NCBI GenBank assembly: GCA_023460085.1
Contig: JAEWRI010000032.1
Location: forward strand, 1 to 64,000
From: Bacillota bacterium
GTDB taxonomy: Bacteria > Bacillota > Clostridia > Christensenellales > SZUA-584
Direction: 5' to 3'
Length of the DNA: 64,000 bases
Every line of letters starts with the position of its first letter. Position 1 is the first letter of the stretch. A program made the position numbers and the translations under genes. This document shows positions 26,036-33,989 of the stretch, piece by piece. The notes below the pieces were generated by a model, which saw nothing but the letters and a program-made list of their open reading frames with translations, searched no databases and was not told the DNA's origin.

Positions 26036-26668
26036 ATGAGCGACTTCAACGAAAATACTGAAAATACGACACCTGAGGAGCCGCAGGATACCAAGAAGAA
26101 GTTCAGCGATACCCAACTCAGGGTGTTTCAGGCGATCGCCGGTCTGATTTCCGCGGCCGCATTGGTACTGTCGCTGTTCCTGCTCAGACCTAGCACGGAC
26201 GATTCTTCGTCGCAGGGCGGCCTGCTGCAGTATACGTTCCTGATCGTATTCCTCGTCATCATGTTCGGCCGCAGGTGGGTGGAGAACAAGTTCAGGCTCC
26301 GGCTCAACTTCTTCAGCCTCGTCATGATAGACGGCCTGATGGGCGGCATACTGCTGTTTATGCTGTTCGCCTCTCAGTTCTCCGAGCTGGGCGTATGGAG
26401 AACGGTGATACTGATCGGCGGAACGGTGCTGCTGCTGGCTTTTGGCATCGGCATGCCGCTGCTGCGCTATCTCAAGCGCAAGAAAGAGGGTACTGTGCCG
26501 CCTATCCGCGTACCTGAAAAGAAGCAAGACCCGGAAAAGAAAGCGGAGGAAAGCCATGGCCCGAGCACGATAGATCAGCAGATCGCCGAGATGATGCGTG
26601 AGCTTGATGGTGTAAAAAGCGAAGAAAACCTTAGCGAAGACAAAGAGAATGACAGCGAACAGCAATAA
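26036..26668 (+). CDS. Membrane protein of unknown function
   Basis: A 210-residue protein I do not recognise. It has a hydrophilic acidic N-terminus (about 25 residues) and four predicted membrane helices between about 30 and 155 (AIAGLISAAALVLSLFLL; TFLIVFLVIMFG; SLVMIDGLMGGILLFMLF; VILIGGTVLLLAFGIGMPLL). A basic then acidic cytoplasmic-type tail of about 55 residues follows. RBS AAAAGGAG precedes ATG 26036. Single gene, with its own promoter and terminator. Confidence 0.8.
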   Translation: MSDFNENTENTTPEEPQDTKKKFSDTQLRVFQAIAGLISAAALVLSLFLLRPSTDDSSSQGGLLQYTFLIVFLVIMFGRRWVENKFRLRLNFFSLVMIDGLMGGILLFMLFASQFSELGVWRTVILIGGTVLLLAFGIGMPLLRYLKRKKEGTVPPIRVPEKKQDPEKKAEESHGPSTIDQQIAEMMRELDGVKSEENLSEDKENDSEQQ

Positions 26669-26683
26669 GTTTCGTTACATCGC

Positions 26684-26709
26684 AAAAGCTGGCCCGCGGG
26701 CCAGCTTTT
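26684..26709. terminator. Bidirectional terminator
   Basis: AAAAGCTGGCCC-GC-GGGCCAGCTTTT is a perfect 12-bp stem between convergent genes, with T-rich ends on both strands. Confidence 0.9.
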
Positions 26710-26734
26710 CATTTTCATTCATATCCATACCGTT

Positions 26735-27718
26735 TTAGAGGACAACCTGTTCGACAGTGCAGCATGCAAGCATCTGCTCTTCCGTGAAAGAAGCCGGCAG
26801 TTCCGCATGAAACGCGGCACCCAACTGTCCCCAGTATACGTTGAGAACCGTCCCGTCCGTTGCCTCGGTCTCTCCGTTTTCATTGATGCGCGCTTCGGAG
26901 GACCAGAACATCCCGTTGCTGTGGCTGAAGGAATGAGCGGTGTTATCACTGCGCAGCGTCAGTTGCTCGTCCCAGCGCTGTACATCCTCTTCCGTATGGG
27001 CAGACAGCCACTCGAAAGCAATGATACTGCCGTCAGAAAGCGTATACTCCCAGCGCGCAGCAGTATCGCCGGCCACGATTTGGAGCAGCGTCGCGCCCTC
27101 CGGCGGCGTCGGGAAACGGTAATATGACGTGGCGCCCGCAGCACGCAGCGCGTCGGCGTACTCCGTTTCGCTCAGATAGATAACCGGGGCCATGCTTACT
27201 GTCACCATATCGCGAGAAGCCTCTGCGCTCTCCGTCACATCCGCGCTCTGACCCTGCATGGTTGTTTCCCCATTTTCTGCCGTGCCGCTCATCCGGAGCG
27301 TTTCGGAAAGCGGGCAGCTGCCGTCGGATTCGGCCCCCGTCTGGGCATCTTCTGCCGCTCCTGCTGCCTGAGAGTAGGCGATTTCCTCATCCAAGCTCTT
27401 CATATTCACACCGCCGGGTGTCATCAGCGGTGACAGAGCAAACGCCAACGCGACCACCGCCGCAGCTGCCGCCGCACTATATGCATACCAAGGCACGTGC
27501 CGCCTCTTCGCCTTTCGCATAGCCGAAGCAGCCAACCCCGCAGGCGGTTCCACTTCCCCCAGAGAAGCCAGGCTTCGCTTCAGGCGCAGTGCGTCGGAAA
27601 GGGCTTTCCCGCACTGCGGACAGGAAGCGGCATGCGCCTCCAGGCTCTGTTTCTCCGCATCATCCAGCATGCCGTCAACATACAAATTCAATTTTTCTTT
27701 GACTTCGCTGCAATCCAT
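26735..27718 (-). CDS. Zinc-finger anti-sigma factor, no adjacent sigma gene
   Basis: A 327-residue membrane protein. The cytoplasmic N-terminus has the anti-sigma zinc motif: Cys3, then HAASCPQC with His29, Cys33 and Cys36. A membrane helix lies at about 77-98. The outer part (about 230 residues) is rich in Ser, Glu and Ala and has no domain I recognise. ATG 27718 is better placed than GTG 27727 relative to AAAGGTG. Anti-sigma factors of this class hold an ECF sigma factor, whose gene usually sits directly upstream; here it does not. The promoter itself looks ECF-type. Confidence 0.8.
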   Translation of the reverse strand: MDCSEVKEKLNLYVDGMLDDAEKQSLEAHAASCPQCGKALSDALRLKRSLASLGEVEPPAGLAASAMRKAKRRHVPWYAYSAAAAAAVVALAFALSPLMTPGGVNMKSLDEEIAYSQAAGAAEDAQTGAESDGSCPLSETLRMSGTAENGETTMQGQSADVTESAEASRDMVTVSMAPVIYLSETEYADALRAAGATSYYRFPTPPEGATLLQIVAGDTAARWEYTLSDGSIIAFEWLSAHTEEDVQRWDEQLTLRSDNTAHSFSHSNGMFWSSEARINENGETEATDGTVLNVYWGQLGAAFHAELPASFTEEQMLACCTVEQVVL

Positions 27719-27756
27719 TCCACCCACACCTTTGATGATCTGTTTTCAATGGTTAA

Positions 27757-27782
27757 GACGCTGTGTCGGTAATGTTTGTTCC
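27757..27782 (-). promoter_or_regulatory. ECF-sigma-type promoter of the anti-sigma gene
   Basis: The minus strand reads GGAAC (27782-27778), 17 bases, then CGTC (27760-27757), the classic pattern for ECF sigma factors. The start would lie about 30 bases before ATG 27718. Confidence 0.6.
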
Positions 27783-27834
27783 ACAACGACATTCTTTTTG
27801 AAAATTATATTACAAATTTCACCCCTGTACAACC

Positions 27835-27857
27835 AAAAAACGCCGTATTTGGCGTTT
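27835..27857 (-). terminator. Terminator after nrdJ-SRAP
   Basis: AAACGCC-aaatac-GGCGTTT followed by TTT on the minus strand: a 7-bp stem with a U-tract, about 25 bases after the SRAP stop. Confidence 0.8.
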
Positions 27858-27880
27858 GATGATACACTTCGGGCGATTTT

Positions 27881-28477
27881 TCACACCGTTTTGATGCGGA
27901 GCGCTTCTGCGAGCCCGCCGATCCGCCGTACGGCGTCCGCTCCGCTGCCCTCCAGCCACAAACCGGCTTGCCCCGCCGGTACCATAAGCGGCATGCGGGG
28001 ATGGATTGCGCTCATGGCTTCGTTGGCTGCCCCGGTCACAATTACGAATCGGTCACGCGAAATGCCCTCCACAACAAACCGGCTGTACAGACCGGCGAGG
28101 TAGAAAAACCGATCCCCCTCGGGATGAATCAAAAACTTCTGCTTGTGCTTGCCCTCCGCTTTCCATTCGAAGAAGCCCGTGCAGGGCACGAGACAGCGCG
28201 CACCCCCGAGGCTGCGGCGGAACGCGGGTTTCTCGCCCAGCGTCTCGGAACGCGCGTTGATCACGAGACCGCCGCCTATCGGATACCCCCAGCGCATCAC
28301 TTCGGCACGGGAGCCGCCGGGGCGCTGCGCCACGACGACGGCGTTGTCCGTAGGGCAAACTTCACCCGTTTTCACAGATTCGGCAACTTCATCCCCCAGA
28401 CGCTGTGCAACCTCCTCGAGTATGCGCCGCGCCTCATAGACGTCTTCAATGTCGGTAAATGCGTATCTCCCGCACAT
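27881..28477 (-). CDS. SRAP-domain protein (YedK/HMCES type)
   Basis: A 198-residue SOS-response-associated peptidase domain protein. The family shields abasic sites in single-stranded DNA by forming a covalent link through Cys2. Key residues are all visible: MCGRY (Cys2), INARSE (Asn74), GFFEWK (Glu104) and AIHPRMP (His159). It begins 18 bases after nrdJ in the same operon, linking abasic-site protection with dNTP supply. No LexA box was recognised upstream. Confidence 0.93.
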   Translation of the reverse strand: MCGRYAFTDIEDVYEARRILEEVAQRLGDEVAESVKTGEVCPTDNAVVVAQRPGGSRAEVMRWGYPIGGGLVINARSETLGEKPAFRRSLGGARCLVPCTGFFEWKAEGKHKQKFLIHPEGDRFFYLAGLYSRFVVEGISRDRFVIVTGAANEAMSAIHPRMPLMVPAGQAGLWLEGSGADAVRRIGGLAEALRIKTV

Positions 28478-28495
28478 GACCGCTCCTTCGCGGCA

Positions 28496-30685
28496 TCAGC
28501 CGCATTTTGAAAATCCGCATGAGCGGCATACCACGCAGCCGCTTTCGTGCTCCAGAGCAGAGCCGCACTCCGGACACTTGCCGCCATTTCCGGACTTGCC
28601 CGCTGCCGGCTTGCCGACAGGCGGCTTATCCTCGTCACGCAGCGCCACCACACGCTCCAGCACGCGCCCGATGGCATCCGGGCAAGACAACACCTTCAGC
28701 CCCGGCTGGCGCAGCGTTGACGGGCAGCGTATGCCGCGCAGCTGCTCAATGATGCTCTCCACCTCAATGCCGGAACGCAGCGCCGTGGATACAAGGCGGC
28801 TGGTCGCCTCGGACTGGGACGGACATCCGCCGCCGCGCCCGACGTTGGTGAACACCTCGCAGATTCCCTTGGAATCGTAGTTGACGGTGACATAGAGGTT
28901 ACCGCAGCCGATACGCACTTTTTCTGTCAGGCCCCGCGTCACTTCGGGGCGTTCACGCGGCATCAGCCTGCCATCCTCGGTGTCCTTTTCTGCCTGCTTG
29001 CCCACGCTTAACACTTGCCCGGCGCGGCTGCCATCGCGGTAGATAGTGACGCCCTTCAGCCCCAGCTGATAAGCAAGATCATACGCCGCGCGCACATCGT
29101 CCTGTGTGGCAGCAGAAGCGAAGTTGACTGTCTTGGAAACCGCGTTGTCGGTAGCCTCCTGAAACGCGCTCTGCATGCGGATATGATATTCCGGCGTGAT
29201 GTCATGCGCCGTAACGAACGTGCGTTTGATATCCTCCGGCACTCCCTCCACGCCGTGCAGCGAGCCCTTCTCCGCGATCGCCTCCATCAGCTCGCGGCTG
29301 TAGAAGCCGCGCTCCCGCGCCACCTGCTCGAAGTAGGGGTGAACCTCCACCAGCTTGTCGTTATCCAGTACATTTCGGATGTACGAAATGGCAAACACGG
29401 GCTCGATGCCGCTGGATGTGCCCGCGATGATGGAGATCGTGCCGGTCGGGGCGATGGTCGTCACAGTGGCGTTGCGCATGGCGGTATAACCCTGCGCCGA
29501 ATATACGCTCTCCGCAAACAGCGAGAAGTTCCCGCGCTCGCGGCCCAGCTTCTCCGAGGCTTTCTTTGCCGTCTTCTGAATGAAGGACATCACCTCGCGC
29601 GCGGTCTGTACGGCCTGCGACGAATTGTACGGGATGTCCAGCTTCAGCAGCATGTCCGAAAAGCCCATCACGCCAAGGCCAATCTTGCGCGTACGCTTTG
29701 TGGTCTGCTCTATCACCGGCAGCGGGTATCGGTTCACGTCGATCACGTTGTCAAGGAAGTGCACCGCCGTTTCCACCGTAGCCCCGAGGTCGTCGAAATC
29801 CAGCTTGCCGTCCCGCACAAACGCATTGAGGTTGAGCGAACCAAGATTGCAGCTCTCGTAGGGCAGCAGCGGCTGCTCGCCGCACGGATTGGTGCTCTCT
29901 ATCTCCCCCGCTGTAGGCACGGGGTTTCCGGCGTTGATGCGATCCAGAAATACGATGCCCGGCTCTCCGCTCCTCCAGGCCATTTCGACGATGGTGTCAT
30001 ACACCTTGCGCGCGGACAGCGACGTTGTCTTCTTCTTTGTGGCGGGATCGATGAGATCGTATTTCTTATCTGCCAGCACGGCCTGCATGAACTTCTCCGT
30101 AAGCGCTACGCTGATGTTGAAGTTGGTCAGCTGCGAAAGATCGCTTTTGCAGGCGATAAAATCAAGAATGTTGGGGTGATCCACGCGCAGTATGCCCATG
30201 TTGGCGCCGCGGCGCGTGCCGCCCTGCTTCACGGCTTCGGTGGCCGAGTTGAACACCTTCATGAAGCTGATGGGGCCGCTGGCTACGCCGCCCGTGGAAT
30301 TGACGCTTGCCCCAGCCGGACGGATGCGCGAAAATGAGAAGCCCGTTCCGCCGCCGCTCTTGTGGATCATCGCGGCGTTCTTAAGGCTGTCGAATATACC
30401 TTCCATGCTGTCTTCAACCGGGAGCACGAAACAGGCTGAAAGCTGCCCCAGCTCTCGCCCGGCGTTCATCAGCGTGGGCGAATTGGGCAGAAACTTAAGG
30501 CTGTCCATGGTTTCGAAAAACTCACGTGCCGTCCCGGATACATCGCCGCCATATGCCTTGTCCGCTGCCGCAATGGCATCTGCCACACGGCGCAGCATAT
30601 CCTCCGGCTGCTCGCACACGCCGCTTCCATTTTTCTTCAGGTACCGGCGCTCCAGCACGGTTTTCGCGTTTTCCGAAATGATCAT
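28496..30685 (-). CDS. nrdJ: Class II (B12-dependent) ribonucleotide reductase
   Basis: A 729-residue adenosylcobalamin-dependent reductase making deoxyribonucleotides in the cytoplasm without oxygen. The ten-stranded barrel shows SACFVLPVEDSM (redox Cys), HKSGGGTGFSFS, the catalytic NPCGEQPLLPYESCNLGS (Asn, Cys, Glu) and APTGTIS. The C-terminus carries a zinc-ribbon-like CPECGSALEHESGC and a Cys-rich end for re-reduction. ATG 30685 follows GGAGG. No cobalamin riboswitch is seen in the short leader; instead two NrdR-box-like sites lie upstream. The cofactor must be made or imported elsewhere. Confidence 0.95.
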   Translation of the reverse strand: MIISENAKTVLERRYLKKNGSGVCEQPEDMLRRVADAIAAADKAYGGDVSGTAREFFETMDSLKFLPNSPTLMNAGRELGQLSACFVLPVEDSMEGIFDSLKNAAMIHKSGGGTGFSFSRIRPAGASVNSTGGVASGPISFMKVFNSATEAVKQGGTRRGANMGILRVDHPNILDFIACKSDLSQLTNFNISVALTEKFMQAVLADKKYDLIDPATKKKTTSLSARKVYDTIVEMAWRSGEPGIVFLDRINAGNPVPTAGEIESTNPCGEQPLLPYESCNLGSLNLNAFVRDGKLDFDDLGATVETAVHFLDNVIDVNRYPLPVIEQTTKRTRKIGLGVMGFSDMLLKLDIPYNSSQAVQTAREVMSFIQKTAKKASEKLGRERGNFSLFAESVYSAQGYTAMRNATVTTIAPTGTISIIAGTSSGIEPVFAISYIRNVLDNDKLVEVHPYFEQVARERGFYSRELMEAIAEKGSLHGVEGVPEDIKRTFVTAHDITPEYHIRMQSAFQEATDNAVSKTVNFASAATQDDVRAAYDLAYQLGLKGVTIYRDGSRAGQVLSVGKQAEKDTEDGRLMPRERPEVTRGLTEKVRIGCGNLYVTVNYDSKGICEVFTNVGRGGGCPSQSEATSRLVSTALRSGIEVESIIEQLRGIRCPSTLRQPGLKVLSCPDAIGRVLERVVALRDEDKPPVGKPAAGKSGNGGKCPECGSALEHESGCVVCRSCGFSKCG

Positions 30686-30698
30686 AAAAAAGCCTCCG

Positions 30699-30714
30699 TA
30701 ACTATATCATGTAG
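30699..30714. promoter_or_regulatory. NrdR-box-like site, proximal
   Basis: TAACTATATCATGTAG matches the NrdR consensus ACACWAKATVTWGTGT at about 11 of 16 positions and lies exactly 31 bases from the distal site. Confidence 0.5.
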
Positions 30715-30729
30715 TAGGCTTAAATGATA

Positions 30730-30745
30730 GCACAATATATAGGGC
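30730..30745. promoter_or_regulatory. NrdR-box-like site, distal
   Basis: GCACAATATATAGGGC matches the NrdR consensus at about 13 of 16 positions. Paired boxes three helical turns apart are the known arrangement for this ribonucleotide reductase repressor. Confidence 0.65.
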
Positions 30746-30755
30746 GAATCAAGAA

Positions 30756-31547
30756 CTATTCCGAATTAAAAGCGGAAAAAATATCACGGAAGCGGGACAC
30801 TGGATATCCCGGCTGAGAAGCGTAAAACGTAATGCCGCCCGATATGCCGGACGCGCGGCGCAGGCCGCTTTCTTCCAGCACCGCCTTCAGATGCCGTGCG
30901 GTGCCGTGCCGCCCGTCGAACACCGGGCAATCTATCCCAAACGCGGCGTCGATATAGCTTTTTATGGGCTTCTCCACAAAGGAGTAGTGCGTACAGCCCA
31001 GCACCACCGCATCAATCCTCTCGCCATGTATGGAAGCCAATTTCTTTTCGAGATAGCCATGGATGCTCGCTTCGTCTGTTTTTCCCGCCTCAATGAGCTC
31101 CACAAGTCCTCCGCAGCCCACGCTGACAACCTGGTCCCGCGCGCCCAGTCGATCCACCAGTTCCAGATAGCGCGCCTGCGTTACAGTGGCCTGCGTCGCC
31201 AGCACCAATACCTTGCCGCCCGACAGCACCTTGAGCGCAGGCTTCACCGCGGGCTCCATGCTGATTACGGGCAGGCTGAAACGCTCGCGCATCCTTTGTA
31301 TCGCCGCGCTCGTCGCGGTATTGCACGCCACCACGATGGCCTTTACGCCTTTCGAATATAAAAACGCGCCTGCTTCCAGCGAAAGCGCCTTGATTTCCCC
31401 TTCGCTCTTTTCTCCGTAAGGGGCATTCAGGTTATCGCCGTAATAAACGTAGTTTTCATTCGGCATCAGTTCATAAGCGGTTTTAAGCACGCTGATACCG
31501 CCCACGCCTGAATCAAAAAAGCCCACCGGCTTTTCAGAGATTTGCAT
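30756..31547 (-). CDS. murI: Glutamate racemase
   Basis: Makes D-glutamate for peptidoglycan. The 263-residue protein has VGFFDSGVGGISVL, YYGDNLNAPYG and both catalytic cysteines, in VVACNTATS (Cys75) and VLGCTHYSF (Cys185). The start is set at ATG 31547, with GAGG upstream. A promoter places the transcription start at about 31568, excluding the longer in-frame extensions. Length then equals the usual 260-270 residues. Monocistronic, divergent from the YcxB-like pair. Confidence 0.93.
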   Translation of the reverse strand: MQISEKPVGFFDSGVGGISVLKTAYELMPNENYVYYGDNLNAPYGEKSEGEIKALSLEAGAFLYSKGVKAIVVACNTATSAAIQRMRERFSLPVISMEPAVKPALKVLSGGKVLVLATQATVTQARYLELVDRLGARDQVVSVGCGGLVELIEAGKTDEASIHGYLEKKLASIHGERIDAVVLGCTHYSFVEKPIKSYIDAAFGIDCPVFDGRHGTARHLKAVLEESGLRRASGISGGITFYASQPGYPVSRFRDIFSAFNSE

Positions 31548-31548
31548 A

Positions 31549-31576
31549 TTGTCATCTGCCTCATTCATGGTATCAT
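31549..31576 (+). promoter_or_regulatory. Promoter of the YcxB-like genes
   Basis: TTGTCA (31549-31554), a 16-base spacer and TATCAT (31571-31576). Its -10 box overlaps the murI -10 box on the other strand. Confidence 0.55.
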
Positions 31577-31603
31577 TATACATGACGCGGCGGACGGTTT
31601 CAA
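31575..31603 (-). promoter_or_regulatory. Promoter of murI
   Basis: TTGAAA (31603-31598), a 17-base spacer and a perfect TATAAT (31580-31575) on the minus strand. Confidence 0.75.
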
Positions 31604-31644
31604 TACCCGCGGCAATCACAGCGAAACAAATGAAAGAGGTCACT

Positions 31645-32175
31645 ATGGAAATCTGCAAGCGCCTTTCCTACACGCTGGAAGATTATATCGCTTTCAATTT
31701 TTTCTATCTGAAGAAACGGCTGATATGGATGCCCGTGCTGCTCGTGGTACTGTTTCCGGCCATGATGGCGGGCGTTTCGCTGATCAACGGCGACTCCTCG
31801 TGGTTCGTTATGCTCATCGTAACCGGGCTCATCGGCATACTGATGGCCGGGCTGATGACACTGGTCAACGTGCTGGCGGTACGCTCCGCGGCAAAAAAGC
31901 AATACCGCTCCAGCAAGGCCATGCAATCCGAAAGCGAGCTCATCATGGACGAAGCGGGCGTCCGCGAAAGCAGTGAGTACGGCAGCACGGTGGTCCGCTG
32001 GGAGGATGTGCTGGACATACGGGAATCGGCAACGGCGTACTATGTCTTTTTCTCGCGCATACAGGCGCTGCTGATCCCCAAGCGTTCTCTTTCACCCGCA
32101 GAGGAGGACACGCTGCGGGCATTATGTGCGCACCATCTGCAGCCCGCAAAACTGCGGCTGCGCGACCGCAAATAA
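31645..32175 (+). CDS. YcxB-like membrane protein, copy 1
   Basis: A 176-residue protein with the YcxB-like layout: a short N-terminal segment (YTLEDYIAFNFFYLKK), two membrane helices (about 30-50 and 55-75), then a soluble domain ending ALLIPKRSLSPAEEDTLR. The function of the family is unknown. ATG 31645 follows AGAGG; 32 upstream in-frame codons are excluded because they lie across the promoter. It is a paralogue of the next gene, 15 bases downstream. Confidence 0.85.
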   Translation: MEICKRLSYTLEDYIAFNFFYLKKRLIWMPVLLVVLFPAMMAGVSLINGDSSWFVMLIVTGLIGILMAGLMTLVNVLAVRSAAKKQYRSSKAMQSESELIMDEAGVRESSEYGSTVVRWEDVLDIRESATAYYVFFSRIQALLIPKRSLSPAEEDTLRALCAHHLQPAKLRLRDRK

Positions 32176-32190
32176 ACAGGAGGCAGTGCA

Positions 32191-32712
32191 ATGGAATTCA
32201 GAAAGACCATACAGCTTACGCCGGACGATTTCTTTTCCTACAATCTGTACGCCATGAAACGGATGATTATCCAGATGGTCATCGTTATCGCGGTGCTTGT
32301 TCCGGCGCTGGTGTACCTCGAAAACGATACTTCCGCCAATATCGGGATGACGATGGTCATCGCCCTGGCAGTCGCGCTGCCCGCCGCCGGGCTCTTCGCG
32401 CTGCTGATGGTCGTGCTGCTCCGGCGCAGCGTCCGGAAGCAATTTGAAAAGAACGGCATGCTTCGGGTCCCCAATGAGTACGTACTCGACGCCTCCGGTG
32501 TCCATGTCACCAGTGAATTCGGAAACTCCAACATCCCGTGGCAGAATATTTACCGCGCCGCCGAGTCGGAACACGGATACTACATTTACCTCGCGCGCAT
32601 GCAGGCATTTGTGCTGCCCAAGCGATCCCTGTCTCCGGAGGAACAGGCTGCGCTGCGCACCGCGCTTTCACAGTACGCGGAGCCAAGGAAACTGCGCCTG
32701 CGCCGACGCTAA
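32191..32712 (+). CDS. YcxB-like membrane protein, copy 2
   Basis: A 173-residue paralogue of the preceding gene. It shares LTPDDFFSYNLY at the start, two membrane helices, GVHVTSEFGNSNIPW and the C-terminal AFVLPKRSLSPEEQAALR. The pair probably arose by tandem duplication and may form a heteromer. GGAGG precedes ATG 32191. Function unknown. Confidence 0.85.
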   Translation: MEFRKTIQLTPDDFFSYNLYAMKRMIIQMVIVIAVLVPALVYLENDTSANIGMTMVIALAVALPAAGLFALLMVVLLRRSVRKQFEKNGMLRVPNEYVLDASGVHVTSEFGNSNIPWQNIYRAAESEHGYYIYLARMQAFVLPKRSLSPEEQAALRTALSQYAEPRKLRLRRR

Positions 32713-32740
32713 GCCCCCCAAGCCCCGCCCTCGATGTAAA

Positions 32741-32820
32741 AAGCTCCGCCGCCCGCTCCTCAGCATAACCGTCAGGACGAAATCCCTGCCGTCATGCCGC
32801 AGAACGAAGCGTCGGAGCTT
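32741..32820. terminator. Possible structured terminator between convergent genes
   Basis: AAGCTCCG (32741-32748) and CGGAGCTT (32813-32820) are perfect inverted arms 64 bases apart, with a smaller imperfect hairpin between them (about 32769-32793). It lies between the YcxB-like pair and spoIIP. The large loop makes termination uncertain. Confidence 0.35.
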
Positions 32821-32848
32821 ATTAATTCTTCCTGTGCGCCGCGCGTAT

Positions 32849-33931
32849 CTATGTTCCCAGATCGATGACCTGCGCCAAAACCTTCGCGATATACGGCGCG
32901 GAATTGAGCGCCTGCTCCAGTGAGTTGGCGTTGTGCCCCACTTCGATGAGCAGACACATATCGGATACCTGCTGATTATAGCGCCCCGGCTTCACACGTA
33001 TGGGCCGCGTAAAGCCGTCACAGATATCCTCAAGACCGCTGGTAAGTGCCTGCGCCAGCTTGACGTTGGACTCATAGTTGGGTTTTTCGCTGCCCTCGTA
33101 GTTTTCACCCGTGCCTACCACGCACATCACACGCGCACATTGCTGCCCGTCTACCGTCACATAATCCTTGCTGCCTGCCTCGATATCGTTGTACGCGTCA
33201 CGGTGCAAATCGATGAATACGCGCAGCGTGGGGTACTCCTGCTGGTACTCCAGCATCGTGGTTAAGGAGCGCGAATACGCGGTGCTCAGCTTAGGCGGCT
33301 CGTGGTCAGTAGTGTCATGAATGACCGAAAACCCGTAGCTCTCCAGCTCTTTTTTGAGCACCTCGCCCACCGCCACCACGGAATGATCCTCATCGTGTGT
33401 GCGCCATGAACCGCTTGCCACGTAAGCGTCCTCATCCGTCGGGTTGTAGGCCTCCTGCGTATGCGTATGGTAGATCAGTATCTGCGGCCCGTCCCCCTCC
33501 ACGCTGAAGGGCGGCGGCTCCTCGTCGGAGAACTTGAGTATCTCCATCCGGATGTCTTCCGGGATCACATCGAAGTTGATCTCCGAGATGGAACCGTCGC
33601 TGCGCGGATTGACCTCCTCGAGGTCAATACCGTAGATGACCGGTATCTCCGTGCCGAGAATCAGCCGCGGGTCGATAAGGCTGTCCTCAAAGATATTGCC
33701 CGTCTGCGCCGCGTCCCCCGAGGCATCGCCCGCACTGAGCTTTAAGGAGCTTACCTCTATGCCGCCCACCCGGCCGTTGCCCGTCACCAGCAGCACCGAA
33801 GCCAGCAGGCACGCGGCGATGCCCACCCAAAGTATGGCCTTCAGCCATTTTCCCCTTTCGACAGGAGCGCTGTGTCTGCCGCGCCGCCCCCGCCGTCTTC
33901 CGCCCGGACTCCCTGAACCATCGTCTATCAT
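32849..33931 (-). CDS. spoIIP: Stage II sporulation protein P
   Basis: A 360-residue amidase/endopeptidase that, with SpoIID and SpoIIM, drives membrane migration during engulfment. It has a basic N-terminal stretch and a membrane helix (about 32-52). The catalytic domain shows ILIYHTHTQEAYNP, FIDLHRDAYND and LIEVGHNANSLEQA, with metal-type His and Glu residues. ATG 33931 follows GAGGTGG. It lies 58 bases after gpr, the common clostridial gene pair. Confidence 0.94.
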   Translation of the reverse strand: MIDDGSGSPGGRRRGRRGRHSAPVERGKWLKAILWVGIAACLLASVLLVTGNGRVGGIEVSSLKLSAGDASGDAAQTGNIFEDSLIDPRLILGTEIPVIYGIDLEEVNPRSDGSISEINFDVIPEDIRMEILKFSDEEPPPFSVEGDGPQILIYHTHTQEAYNPTDEDAYVASGSWRTHDEDHSVVAVGEVLKKELESYGFSVIHDTTDHEPPKLSTAYSRSLTTMLEYQQEYPTLRVFIDLHRDAYNDIEAGSKDYVTVDGQQCARVMCVVGTGENYEGSEKPNYESNVKLAQALTSGLEDICDGFTRPIRVKPGRYNQQVSDMCLLIEVGHNANSLEQALNSAPYIAKVLAQVIDLGT

Positions 33932-33989
33932 GTTGCCACCTCGCGATAAATGTATGCGAGGCGTCACTCATGTATACATTACATTGTCA

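Noticed and set aside
30686..30755. A cobalamin riboswitch before nrdJ
   Set aside because: The leader is only about 70 bases long and has no B12-box sequence. NrdR boxes explain it better.
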